Shown here piece by piece: positions 8,980 to 15,742 of a stretch of 24,735 nt of DNA; positions within the stretch are counted from its first letter, which is position 1; every line of letters starts with the position of its first letter. The notes beneath the pieces are model-generated. The model had not been told where the DNA came from, did no database searches, and saw only the letters and a program-made list of their open reading frames with translations. Source of the DNA: a virus; IMG/VR virus record IMGVR_UViG_3300030389_002849, positions 1 through 24,735 of that record. One strand, given 5' to 3'. The position numbers were made by a program, and so were the translations under genes.

Positions 8980-9297
8980 CTACGTAATTGAGATTGTTAC
9001 TTCTCCTACATGCCCAAACCCACATACTATGGAAGGGTCTATTGGCTCTATGTGTGCCCTACTAGCCGGAAGTTCTGCAAAATCCGGTCTAGGATTTCTT
9101 ATAGCTTGCGGGTCATCTACTGGAAACTCACCCAATCTATTTTGTGGATGATCCGGGTTCCAACATTCAGGACACGCTTTTAATTCCGTAACTTTGTTCT
9201 TCTTTACTAAGTTCCTAAGCTCTCTTAATTCATACTGAAAGCCACATATATCACATATGGCTAACGCTCTCTGGCTGGAAGCAAAACGCTGTGTCAT
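8980..9297 (-). CDS. Zinc-ribbon-like phage protein
   Basis: The 105-residue product has two CxxC knuckles, Cys15/Cys18 (CDIC) and Cys42/Cys45 (CPEC), separated by a helix rich in Leu, Arg and Lys. That is the classic spacing of a treble-clef or ribbon zinc site. The remainder (PDHPQNRLGEFPVDDPQAIR and a C-terminal beta stretch) has no motif I know. I recall similar proteins next to adaptor genes in environmental phages. It could be a minor virion protein stabilised by zinc rather than a regulator, since it lies within the structural operon. Confidence 0.65.
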   Translation of the reverse strand: MTQRFASSQRALAICDICGFQYELRELRNLVKKNKVTELKACPECWNPDHPQNRLGEFPVDDPQAIRNPRPDFAELPASRAHIEPIDPSIVCGFGHVGEVTISIT

Positions 9298-9299
9298 GC

Positions 9300-9992
9300 C
9301 TACCTCACGCCATACATACGCGGCACTAAGCTAATAGATGCCTTTTCTCTATCCTCTTGTGCAGCTAGATCGAACTGTCGTTCATACTCTGTCTGTAGCA
9401 TTGGTATACGCGGTGCCAACTCTGGGTCTTTTTGCGATATGTAATACGCAAGTCCCGCAACCAGGCAAGGTAGAAACCTAAAATTCACATCCGCATCTTC
9501 TACGCCGCTACCCGCATCCTGTATACGCCGCATCCTGTAGTATTTTAAAACATACGTGCTGGACGCATCTGGCACAGGCCACACAGTAACAGAGGGATTA
9601 GCTTGCCCTCTGTCTATGTATATTTGTATAGGGCGACCCTGGGTTAGTTTATTAGGTATACTGGCGTAAGTAGAAACGCTTATACGAGATATACTGAGAT
9701 CAGACTGAGTAGACACATTACCGCTACCAGTGCGTATAACATGCTCAAGCAAATCAATGGTATCCGCCGGTAGGTCATACGACGAAGTTCCTTGTACCAA
9801 GCTGATGGTGCCTTCATCGATAGTCCACATGTTGATACCACGGTTCTGCCACTCAATAGTGAGTAGGTTCATTGACCTACGTGCAGTACGCAGGTCATAA
9901 CCCGAACGCATCTCACGGCCAGCACGTTCCCACGCTTCTTCAGCGATTTCCGTGAAGTCCATATTGAATGTGGCAGTTCCCGAGGTAGCCAT
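9300..9992 (-). CDS. Head-tail adaptor / neck-like protein
   Basis: The 230-residue protein opens with a helical region (FTEIAEEAWERAGREMRSGY, then DLRTARRSMNLLTIEWQNRG). A beta-rich core follows (GTSSYDLPADTIDLLEHVIR, GRPIQIYIDRGQANPSVTVW, YVLKYYRMRRIQDAG). It ends in a helical C-terminus (FLPCLVAGLAYYISQKDPEL). This pattern matches what I remember of SU10-like adaptor proteins in marine podovirus-like genomes. It lies between the small basic gene cluster and the zinc-ribbon gene. The upstream ribosome-binding site is weak (AAGAAG-like). A neck role is likely but not proven. Confidence 0.65.
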   Translation of the reverse strand: MATSGTATFNMDFTEIAEEAWERAGREMRSGYDLRTARRSMNLLTIEWQNRGINMWTIDEGTISLVQGTSSYDLPADTIDLLEHVIRTGSGNVSTQSDLSISRISVSTYASIPNKLTQGRPIQIYIDRGQANPSVTVWPVPDASSTYVLKYYRMRRIQDAGSGVEDADVNFRFLPCLVAGLAYYISQKDPELAPRIPMLQTEYERQFDLAAQEDREKASISLVPRMYGVR

Positions 9993-9995
9993 TGT

Positions 9996-10172
9996 TTACT
10001 TCTTCTTTTTACGGCGCATTGCAGCTTTCTTTTTAGCTTTACCGCCTTTTTTCATGCCGGGGACTTTTTTACCTGCCATGCCAGCCATTCCACCACCACG
10101 CATACCGCGCATACCTGGTCTACCACCTTTCTTCATGCCTTTCTTCATAAAACCTTTTTTAGCACCGGGCAT
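9996..10172 (-). CDS. Tiny Lys/Gly/Met/Arg-rich basic protein, 58 aa
   Basis: A frame from ATG 10172 to TAA at 9996-9998 encodes a product beginning MPGAKKGFMKKGMKKGGRPG and ending in a poly-Lys tail. Nearly half the residues are basic and the rest are mostly Gly, Met and Ala. TAGGAGACT lies 7-12 bases upstream, a strong ribosome-binding site. It overlaps the upstream gene by 14 bases and ends 3 bases before the next start. Such a peptide could bind DNA in the capsid or act as a flexible virion linker, but no function is known to me. Confidence 0.7.
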   Translation of the reverse strand: MPGAKKGFMKKGMKKGGRPGMRGMRGGGMAGMAGKKVPGMKKGGKAKKKAAMRRKKKK

Positions 10173-10731
10173 CTTTAAGTCTCCTATAAAAGTTAGTACG
10201 CAATTCGTACATGTGTTTTACATCATATTCTTGAAAATACTTATCGTAATATCCAAGAGGTCTTAACTTCTCTGCGGCTTTCTCTAGTTTAGATAGCCGT
10301 TGCACAAACAATAGTGCGTATTCAGTATCTGCTTGAGGTTCGAACTCTCCCTCATCAAACAACTCATTAGCTTCATCTTCAGGGTGAAACCCCATCACCC
10401 ACATGTCTCTGTCTCTAAACACGTTGTTTGCTATGGCTTCATTAACGCTATCTACAAACTCGTGGAACTCGTCTTGATCTTCTATAAAAGCAGTATCTGC
10501 TATTACCACTAAATCTTTTTTATCACTCCAGTTATGAAGTGCCATGTACAATCTTTTAAAATCGTTCGCTTCAAACTTAAATACTATATCTACTTTGTTC
10601 TCTTGCCATGCTGCTTTCGCATACGGACATGGCGGTAAATTATTGAACTCTGGGTTACTAACTTCTAAAGTATGTTTAGACCACTCTTTTATTTCTTCGA
10701 CTATGTTGTTGCGTTCTGTCCAGGTAATCAT
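10159..10731 (-). CDS. Protein of unknown function with resemblance to DUF1415
   Basis: The 190-residue protein is soluble, acidic in the middle and not obviously structural. It has an LPPCPYAKAAW motif near residues 32-42, a hydrophobic LVVIAD strand, EFHEFVDSVNEAI and then WVMGFHPEDEANE. The order of a CPxAKA motif followed by an FHP(D/E) motif recalls the bacterial DUF1415 family (LCPFAKA ... SFHPDY) from memory. The identity is low and I am unsure. The C-terminal half is helical (FVQRLSKLEKAAEKLRPLGY). It overlaps the preceding gene as ATGA. Its role in a late operon is unclear; it could be an auxiliary metabolic gene or a virion component. Confidence 0.6.
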   Translation of the reverse strand: MITWTERNNIVEEIKEWSKHTLEVSNPEFNNLPPCPYAKAAWQENKVDIVFKFEANDFKRLYMALHNWSDKKDLVVIADTAFIEDQDEFHEFVDSVNEAIANNVFRDRDMWVMGFHPEDEANELFDEGEFEPQADTEYALLFVQRLSKLEKAAEKLRPLGYYDKYFQEYDVKHMYELRTNFYRRLKDARC

Positions 10732-11021
10732 TTCTTCTTTACGCTCTTTCTCGCTTTGCGTAATGACTCCTTTCCTCTTTTGGCTATGGCAGCTTGCTGT
10801 GGTTTTCCTGCAACCTTGGCTCTTTGTTCTAATACCGTTAGTATTTGAATTTTCCTAGCGAAAGGTTTGTTTACATTCTTAACCTTTCTTACTGTATCTC
10901 TGGCGTCCTGCACAGTAGCGTATTTAATACCCACCGTGTCTTTTGGATTCTCGTCAGTGTATAATCTTCTGCCACTACCTTTCGGTTTCTTTCCTGTTCC
11001 TTTCTTCGGGTCTTTAGCCAT
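10728..11021 (-). CDS. Small basic conserved phage protein
   Basis: This 97-residue, strongly basic product starts MAKDPKKGTGKKPKGSGRRL. A conserved-looking central segment follows (YTDENPKDTVGIKYATVQDA, then NKPFARKIQILTVLEQRAKV) and it ends in a Lys/Arg tail. I recall very similar proteins in many marine phage genomes, without a known function. The start shares one base with the upstream stop (TAATG) and the stop overlaps the next gene as ATGA. The length and charge suggest nucleic acid binding or packing inside the capsid. Confidence 0.7.
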   Translation of the reverse strand: MAKDPKKGTGKKPKGSGRRLYTDENPKDTVGIKYATVQDARDTVRKVKNVNKPFARKIQILTVLEQRAKVAGKPQQAAIAKRGKESLRKARKSVKKK

Positions 11022-11326
11022 TATCTTTTCTTGGCAACCTTTTTCTTAGCAGTCTTCTTTCGACGCGCCGCTTCTACTCTTCTGGGTTTACCCGCTGGTT
11101 GTCCTAGGCGTTTCTTCTGTGCAATCCTTTTCTTTTTCTCTGCTGCGGTCATCTCACCAGAAGTTTTGGGTGTCTTACTGGAGACTCGTTTAGACGGTCT
11201 ACAATAAGGAGTTCCACGCTTTTCACCTTTCTGTCGCCCACACGCTTTACCCGTGCGAACGTCTTTCCAATCCTCTTTGAACCAGCGTTTTAACGCCAGC
11301 CCTTTCTTAGTTTTTCTTACGGCCAC
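11021..11326 (-). CDS. DUF5872-like small basic protein
   Basis: I favour a GTG start at 11326, giving 101 residues beginning (V)AVRKTKKGLALKRWFKEDW. The frame also has an ATG at 11380, but that would overlap the upstream gene by 74 bases and add residues unlike those of relatives. Key features are RWFKEDWKDV, two cysteines (GKACGR and TPYCRPS) and a RVSSKTPKTSGE motif, which together recall DUF5872 of phages and large DNA viruses. The C-terminal third is Lys/Arg rich. The Cys pair could bind a metal. Function unknown. Confidence 0.68.
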   Translation of the reverse strand: MAVRKTKKGLALKRWFKEDWKDVRTGKACGRQKGEKRGTPYCRPSKRVSSKTPKTSGEMTAAEKKKRIAQKKRLGQPAGKPRRVEAARRKKTAKKKVAKKR

Positions 11327-11507
11327 GAGACTTGTTCCCGTAGTTCTTAGCACCCACTTTACGGCACTTAGCGATAGCACCCGAAGCGTATGCAGAAGGA
11401 AATACCCTGTAGCGTGCCTTTACCTTGTGGTAGCACGCATCCTTAGTAGACCCGCCTTTCTTAAAGGCTATGGGTCTAATCTTGCCCATACCTCTGGACT
11501 TCATCAT
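11307..11507 (-). CDS. Small basic protein with SAYASGA motif
   Basis: This 66-residue product contains CYHKVKARYRVFPSAYASGA followed by KCRKVGAKNYG and a basic tail. The Y-x-V-(W/F)-P-S-A-Y-A-S-G-A segment is widespread in small proteins of marine phages and some large viruses as I recall, with no assigned role. The start (MMKSRG) overlaps the upstream stop as ATGA and the C-terminus overlaps the next gene by about 20 bases. It may bind nucleic acid or coat packaged DNA, as its charge suggests. Confidence 0.7.
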   Translation of the reverse strand: MMKSRGMGKIRPIAFKKGGSTKDACYHKVKARYRVFPSAYASGAIAKCRKVGAKNYGNKSRGRKKN

Positions 11508-11821
11508 GCTCGTGTTCTTCCGCGCTGTGCTATGCCATCACGAGGACATTTTGTCATGCCTCCGTGTTTCATTTTCTTTACATTGCCACCTGCGGCCATC
11601 TTACCTTTTCCATCAGCAGCGTAAAAAGGAACTCTTTGGCCTTCATCGTTAGTTACCATCTTTAGCTTATCGTCTGCCATACCGCCTCCTGCAAACCGAC
11701 CTTCGTCGGCCCTCATAAACTCGCGTCCCACACTCTGTGGAACACCTGTCTCTTTGGCGAACTTAGGGTTATTAGCCACTGCCGCCATGAACTTATGTTG
11801 CTTCTTAGATTTACTAGGCAT
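11504..11821 (-). CDS. DUF3008-like small protein
   Basis: The 105-residue protein begins MPSKSKKQHKFMAAVANNPK, then FAKETGVPQSVGREFMRAD. This N-terminal pattern (MPSKSKxQxxFMxAV ... PQSVGxEF) recalls DUF3008 and many marine phage proteins. The rest is Gly/Lys/Met rich (GRFAGGGMADDKLKMV, KMAAGGNVKKMKHGGM). The ATG at 11821 shares a base with the stop of the PqqA-like ORF (TAATG), so the two are probably translated in a coupled way. Function unknown. Confidence 0.7.
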   Translation of the reverse strand: MPSKSKKQHKFMAAVANNPKFAKETGVPQSVGREFMRADEGRFAGGGMADDKLKMVTNDEGQRVPFYAADGKGKMAAGGNVKKMKHGGMTKCPRDGIAQRGRTRA

Positions 11822-11892
11822 TAACTATTTTTAAAGTACATAGTGACTTCAAAACCTAAGCGAATCTTTTCGTATGTTGGTTTAGTCCACAT
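11821..11892 (-). CDS. pqqA: PqqA-like peptide: putative pyrroloquinoline quinone precursor
   Basis: A 23-codon frame runs from ATG 11892 to TAA at 11821-11823. The peptide opens MWTKP and contains RLGFEVTMYF, with Glu15 and Tyr19 in E-x-x-x-Y. In bacterial PqqA these two residues are cross-linked by the radical SAM enzyme PqqE and become PQQ. Canonical gammaproteobacterial PqqA peptides are also 23-24 residues and share MW-x-K-P, L/I-R-x-G and EVT-x-Y, from memory of the family. GGAGAGG immediately precedes the start and overlaps the upstream stop; the stop overlaps the next ATG as TAATG. No pqqB-E genes are visible, so maturation would need host enzymes. Alternatives are a competitor of host PqqA, or a peptide repurposed for the virion. 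The match is strong for so short a peptide, but activity is untested. Confidence 0.8.
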   Translation of the reverse strand: MWTKPTYEKIRLGFEVTMYFKNS

Positions 11893-11895
11893 AAT

Positions 11896-11902
11896 CCTCT
11901 CC
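11896..11902 (-). promoter_or_regulatory. Ribosome-binding site of the PqqA-like ORF
   Basis: On the minus strand the bases read GGAGAGG, then ATT, then ATG. The GGAG core lies 6 bases from the start. The first G belongs to the TAG stop of the preceding gene. This strong site supports real translation of the 23-codon frame. Confidence 0.7.
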
Positions 11903-12192
11903 TAACATTTCCATCGTTTTCTAGCTTGGCGCAGCCTTGAATTAGGGTTCTTAGCTGCTTTTGGAAACTTTTTCATTTGTCCCGCAGAACGCGCACAAAA
12001 AGACTTACGGCGCTTTGCGGCTTTACTGCCTTTCTTAACCTTACCAGTAACGGCTGTCTGGAGTTTAGAACCAGGGTTGTCCCTACGATATTTAGCCACA
12101 CCCTTCTTGGTCATACCTGCGCCAGCCTTAGTTGGACGCTTGTGACCACCTTTAATGGTGTGGCCTTTCATAGTTCCCTTTTTCTTAGCCAC
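11902..12192 (-). CDS. DUF6321-like small basic protein
   Basis: The 96-residue product starts at GTG 12192 (MAKKKGTMKGHTIKGG) and overlaps the end of the previous gene by 8 bases (GTGGCTAA). The region GMTKKGVAKYRRDNPGSKL, then QTAVTGKVKKGSKAAKRRK and SFCARSAGQMKKF, is a highly conserved block I recall from phage proteins assigned to DUF6321. It ends RLRQARKRWKC. The two cysteines and extreme positive charge suggest nucleic acid or metal binding. The function is unknown. It lies immediately upstream of the PqqA-like ORF. Confidence 0.72.
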   Translation of the reverse strand: MAKKKGTMKGHTIKGGHKRPTKAGAGMTKKGVAKYRRDNPGSKLQTAVTGKVKKGSKAAKRRKSFCARSAGQMKKFPKAAKNPNSRLRQARKRWKC

Positions 12193-12784
12193 AGAACACC
12201 GTTACGTTAGTAATATTGGTTAGTGTCAGAATCGTAAAATCACTACCGCTATTACTGCGCTGCGTGAGAATACCTTCATCCGGTATGGTCACACTGTCAG
12301 CAAAAGAGGACGAAGAAGCGGGGGTATCTACTTGCATGAGCAAAGTTCCACTAGTGCTGTTCAAGTTAAACTTCAACGACCCCGCAGAACCTGCGCCTAC
12401 ATAATAGACACTCTTGATTCTAGTGCGCCCAAACGCTAGCGAACCTGTAGTGCCTATACTGACATTACCAGCAGACGCACCACTGGCTACTATGCTAGTG
12501 ACCACTGTATAAAAGTTAGTAGAAGTAGCTGTACTAGCATTAGCACCTGTGACTACTTCCGTAGTTGCTTGCCCATGCAAGCTACCAACCTTTATTCCTG
12601 TGATGGTAAAAGTTATGCCTCTGTCATCTCCGGCAGAGGTAAACAACAACTTATACCCAGTTCCAAAAGGACTCACATCATTAGTAACCAATGTGATAGC
12701 CCCTGCACCAGATATAGATGCCGCTGCTTTTAGTAACGTAGCACTAGTAGACGGAGTGATGGCGAAAATATCACCTTTAGACAT
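12185..12784 (-). CDS. Virion structural protein of unknown function
   Basis: The 199-residue protein is rich in Ser, Thr, Gly and Ala and appears all-beta (GAGAITLVTNDVSPFGTGY, RGITFTITGIKVGSLHGQAT, SLKFNLNSTSGTLLMQVD, NITNVTVFCG). There is no signal peptide or membrane span. AAGGAG, located inside the end of the upstream small gene, precedes the ATG. Being downstream of the capsid genes, it is plausibly a decoration, head-completion or tail protein. I do not recognise a named family. Confidence 0.68.
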   Translation of the reverse strand: MSKGDIFAITPSTSATLLKAAASISGAGAITLVTNDVSPFGTGYKLLFTSAGDDRGITFTITGIKVGSLHGQATTEVVTGANASTATSTNFYTVVTSIVASGASAGNVSIGTTGSLAFGRTRIKSVYYVGAGSAGSLKFNLNSTSGTLLMQVDTPASSSSFADSVTIPDEGILTQRSNSGSDFTILTLTNITNVTVFCG

Positions 12785-12787
12785 GAT

Positions 12788-12916
12788 CTACTCCTTAATT
12801 TCGCCACGCAAAACAGCAGCTTTGTGCTCAGCAGTGCCGGGTACAAGACTGTTTGTTGCAGCTTTCTTAGGGGCCGCTTTCTTTTTAGCGGGTGCCTTTT
12901 TCTTAGCCGTAGTCAT
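12788..12916 (-). CDS. Tiny histone H1-like basic peptide, 42 aa
   Basis: A frame from ATG 12916 to TAG at 12788-12790 encodes MTTAKKKAPAKKKAAPKKAA followed by a short non-repetitive tail ending LRGEIKE. The Lys-Ala-Pro repeats resemble histone H1 tails and bacterial H1-like proteins, which bind DNA through charge. A GGGGGT run upstream is a usable though unusual ribosome-binding site. The end of this gene contains the AAGGAG site for the next one. It may help condense packaged DNA; this is inferred from composition. Confidence 0.65.
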   Translation of the reverse strand: MTTAKKKAPAKKKAAPKKAATNSLVPGTAEHKAAVLRGEIKE

Positions 12917-12928
12917 AACTACCCCCTA

Positions 12929-13630
12929 TTAGCGTGTTCTAGCGCCCATTAAATAGTCAATGGTCGTTACACGAGTGCCTGAAGCACTGCCAGACAAACT
13001 CATTGCAGCAATAGCCAGATTCTCATCGTCAGGTATATTGGTGCTGTGAGTAGCTACAAGTTTGTCGTTAACAAAGAACTCAACTGTACCTGTGCCTGAG
13101 CATGATATACCCAACTTAACGTAGGTATCGTCAGCCATGTCTATACCAGAATCAGTAGATGTTTCAGTGCCGTCTTTCTCTGTCTTACACAGGATAGATG
13201 CATCCCCATCATTGACTTGGAAAACGATACGATCCGTAGCAGTCAACATATTCTCTGGGTTAGTTGCAAAATTGAGTGTAAATCCAACACATATGTCAGA
13301 CTGATCTACATCATTGTTCTTGATGCGAGTCTGAAAAAACATGTCTTTGCCTGTAGCAACAGCGAATATCTCATTCCCCTGCACTGAACCACCATCGTTA
13401 TCGGTAGTACCTGCTGATGTAATAGCAAGCTCTCCACCTATAGTGTCAGCTACGATTGCTACAGTAGCGCCAGAATCTTTGACAACTACCCAGCCGGTAT
13501 CGAGTTCATAAACGAAATCGTCTTCTATGCAGTAGTAGTCGGGATTGATTGATATGGGCATTTCGCGCAGGTCTTTAAAACCGGACGCAAAGCCGCTGTA
13601 CAACACGGGAGTATTGTGATGAGTAGCCAT
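12929..13630 (-). CDS. Virion protein with a LamG/concanavalin A-like beta-sandwich (predicted)
   Basis: The 233-residue protein has a beta-strand-rich core: DDFVYELDTGWVVVKDSGA, GGELAITSAGTTDNDGGSV, KDMFFQTRIKNNDVDQSDIC, VGFTLN, TGTVEFFVNDKLVATHSTNI. The order of a damaged-signal-like N-terminus, an F-x-T-R-I strand and a V-E-F-F-V-N-D strand fits concanavalin A/LamG-like sandwiches found in marine phage virion proteins. AGGAGACACAT precedes the ATG. The gene is the first after the capsid terminator. It could be a decoration protein binding glycans; the fold assignment is by eye. Confidence 0.65.
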   Translation of the reverse strand: MATHHNTPVLYSGFASGFKDLREMPISINPDYYCIEDDFVYELDTGWVVVKDSGATVAIVADTIGGELAITSAGTTDNDGGSVQGNEIFAVATGKDMFFQTRIKNNDVDQSDICVGFTLNFATNPENMLTATDRIVFQVNDGDASILCKTEKDGTETSTDSGIDMADDTYVKLGISCSGTGTVEFFVNDKLVATHSTNIPDDENLAIAAMSLSGSASGTRVTTIDYLMGARTR

Positions 13631-13690
13631 ATGTGTCTCCTGTCGTGGCTAAAGTCTGCCGCCTCCCCAGTGGAGCGCAGTCAGGATGAT

Positions 13691-13719
13691 TTTATAGTAT
13701 AGCAAAGAAAAGGGGGCAA
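13691..13719 (-). promoter_or_regulatory. Weak candidate promoter downstream of the capsid gene
   Basis: On the minus strand TTGCCC (13719-13714) and TATAAA (13696-13691) are separated by 17 bases. The -35 lies in the downstream arm of the capsid terminator hairpin, so the two signals overlap. It could restart transcription for the small-protein and tail genes, but the match is modest. Confidence 0.3.
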
Positions 13720-13730
13720 CAAGTGCCCCC
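13704..13730 (-). terminator. Rho-independent terminator after the major capsid gene
   Basis: In the leftward direction GGGGGCA (13730-13724), a 5-base loop and TGCCCCC (13718-13712) form a 7-bp G/C-rich stem, followed by TTTTCTTT. It starts about 15 bases after the capsid stop. It would let the packaging and capsid transcripts end here, or reduce expression of the downstream tail genes if it is leaky. Confidence 0.8.
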
Positions 13731-13745
13731 CTCTCAGTCACACCT

Positions 13746-14657
13746 CTAGCTTGCGCCAGGTGATCCGAAGATACCCAGCGGATCAGATACACCAAAGCTG
13801 TAACGCTCACGGGCCTTGTACCGGCTGTTGCCAGTATCAAAATCGGCATCCATAGAGGTTTGCATTGGAGTTCGCACAAAGTGCTTCAGACCATTAGGAA
13901 TATCAGTCATCAAGAACCACGCGTTAGTGTCAGTCAGATAATGGTTAACAGTGTAACCTTCTGGAATTGACCCCATGCTTCGTAGCGCATTGATGTCGTT
14001 ATCGGCGGTGTTCACACGAAGCTCAGTCTCAAGCAAACGAGTTGCCACAAACTGAAGATCGGGCGGAACAACCAGCTTAGTGGGCCTAGATGCGATAAGC
14101 AGGCCGCGCTCGTCAGTCCATCCAGCAATCTGGATAACAGATGCTTCCAAGGAAGTCTCGTTCAGATCAGCACCAGTAGCAGGCTCGTTAGAGTTAGTGC
14201 CACCAGACACCAGAGGGTGTGCAGTAGAACAAAGCTCTACACCATCGCCATAAGTTACTGCGGGATCGAACGCACTGTTCAAAATTGCAGCAGCTTTAAC
14301 TTGCTTGGTGTAAGCCATAGCTCGTGCCAATGCTTTGGTATAACGTGCAGACAATGAATCATACAGGTTGTCTTCAATAGCCTCTTCGGTTATTGAGAAT
14401 CCCATAGAAATTGTCTCGTGGTTATACCTAGCAGTGAACGCTTCTTGGGCGTTGTCATACGAAATGGCCGCACCTTCGTTTTTAACAGGTGCTGCACCAA
14501 AGCCAGACAGCTTGGTTTCTTCTTCAAAAGAACGCTCTGAAGTTTCAGTTTCAAAAATTTCAGCGTGCTCTTCACCGTATTTCTCATACTCCATGCCAAA
14601 TAGGGCATTTAGACCCGGTAGGAGTTCTTTGAGTAGTTGCGCTCTTGAAATAGCCAT
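13746..14657 (-). CDS. Major capsid protein
   Basis: This 303-residue protein begins MAISRAQLLKELLPGLNALF. It has an E-rich N-arm (YEKYGEEHAEIFETETSERS), an AYTKQVKAAAILNSAFDPAV helix and a VVPPDLQFVATRLLET segment. Late beta regions read AWFLMTDIPNGLKHFVR and YKARERYSFGVSDPLGIFGS. The length, helix/strand pattern and VPPxLxxxA...LL motif match HK97-fold major capsid proteins of environmental phages. It follows scaffold and decoration genes and precedes a terminator, the usual capsid position. AAGGAG lies 9 bases before the ATG. It would form hexamers and pentamers of the head shell. Confidence 0.85.
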   Translation of the reverse strand: MAISRAQLLKELLPGLNALFGMEYEKYGEEHAEIFETETSERSFEEETKLSGFGAAPVKNEGAAISYDNAQEAFTARYNHETISMGFSITEEAIEDNLYDSLSARYTKALARAMAYTKQVKAAAILNSAFDPAVTYGDGVELCSTAHPLVSGGTNSNEPATGADLNETSLEASVIQIAGWTDERGLLIASRPTKLVVPPDLQFVATRLLETELRVNTADNDINALRSMGSIPEGYTVNHYLTDTNAWFLMTDIPNGLKHFVRTPMQTSMDADFDTGNSRYKARERYSFGVSDPLGIFGSPGAS

Positions 14658-14670
14658 GTCTCAATACTCC

Positions 14671-15276
14671 TTATATACCAGTCTTGTTGGTGTATGAGTG
14701 CGAGTCAGGATTGAACTTAACGATCAAATCTGTAAACGCATCACCAACGGTGGACAATGGCCCGTCAACAAAATCTACGATTCTGAAAGCAAAACCAGAG
14801 GTTACAGCAGTTGTAGCAGTTACCGCACTAGTGGAATTACCAGTAGTGGTGCTTCCTGTGTTAGTAGACTGTACCGCAGCCAAGTGAGTATTTTGACCCA
14901 GATCAGCCTGAGTTACAGCGCCATCGGCCTGTACTTGGAACAAGCAATCTGGATCATCCACAATATAAGCCATAGCATCAGACGCTACAGTGCTGGCAGG
15001 CCAGCTCTGACGGAAAGTTTTTTGGCTAGTATTGGGGTCAGTATAGGAACAACCTACGAACACACCGATAGTACCGGCGGGGAAACCCGTAGAGTTGTCT
15101 CCATTTGTGGTCACTATTTCGATTGTGCCACCAGCAACAATGGCTACGATAGAGCCATTGAATATGTTAGTGCCATAACCGGAAGCGATCTTAATCTGAC
15201 GGGTGGAGCCTGCAAAAGGCTGTCCTCCTATCAGATTCAACGGTCTTAGACCGTAAGGGGCAGCAGAAGTTGCCAT
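14671..15276 (-). CDS. Probable head decoration / capsid-associated protein
   Basis: The 201-residue protein starts MATSAAPYGLRPLNLIGGQP, with QIKIASGYGTNIFNGSIVAI next. This is a small beta-barrel-like opening I recall from proteins encoded immediately before marine phage capsid genes. Later segments include GVFVGCSYTDPNTSQKTF and a Thr/Ser/Ala-rich linker near residues 135-160. AGGAG precedes the ATG. It ends 13 bases before the capsid start. A role as a capsid-stabilising decoration protein is inferred from position and fold pattern. Confidence 0.68.
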   Translation of the reverse strand: MATSAAPYGLRPLNLIGGQPFAGSTRQIKIASGYGTNIFNGSIVAIVAGGTIEIVTTNGDNSTGFPAGTIGVFVGCSYTDPNTSQKTFRQSWPASTVASDAMAYIVDDPDCLFQVQADGAVTQADLGQNTHLAAVQSTNTGSTTTGNSTSAVTATTAVTSGFAFRIVDFVDGPLSTVGDAFTDLIVKFNPDSHSYTNKTGI

Positions 15277-15289
15277 GATAGACTCCTAG

Positions 15290-15742
15290 TTAACCTTTAC
15301 CGAAAGATACCGTCGATTTCCTATCATTAAATATAGGCATACGAGGATCACTTTCTCGCATTAAGTTATTGTCAACAGATTGCATCTGAGCAGCAGTTTG
15401 CTGCTTATAATATTCGTTGCGCTCGTTGACCATCTCTTCTGGGGCTTTACATAGCATCAGTCCACCGATCACGATATTGTCTTTAAACCTGTCATCTGAG
15501 ACAGAATCAGCAAATATCTCGGGGTGAACATCGGCTCGCACCGGCTCCCAGCCTTCGCGTATTTTGGAGGAGACATTGGTGGCATCAGTTACGCCTCGCG
15601 TGCTTACGCGAATCCATCGATAACAATACCCGTCTTCTGGTGTAGGATTAGGCAATACTTCTGGCCTTTCCCACGCTTTCTTACGCGTATTTGCCTCTCT
15701 GCTTTCGCTTTCACGCGGCATACGTAATTTATTATTAGCCAT
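15290..15742 (-). CDS. Conserved phage protein between scaffold and capsid genes
   Basis: The 150-residue product has a basic N-terminus (MANNKLRMPRESESREANTR), then WERPEVLPNPTPEDGYCYRW and IREGWEPVRADVHPEIF. These segments I recall from a family conserved in marine phages at this same gene position. The C-terminal part is helical (EEMVNERNEYYKQQTAAQMQ). It overlaps the scaffold gene by 8 bases (ATGGCTAA). It may be a minor head protein or assembly factor. No enzyme motif is visible. Confidence 0.7.
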   Translation of the reverse strand: MANNKLRMPRESESREANTRKKAWERPEVLPNPTPEDGYCYRWIRVSTRGVTDATNVSSKIREGWEPVRADVHPEIFADSVSDDRFKDNIVIGGLMLCKAPEEMVNERNEYYKQQTAAQMQSVDNNLMRESDPRMPIFNDRKSTVSFGKG

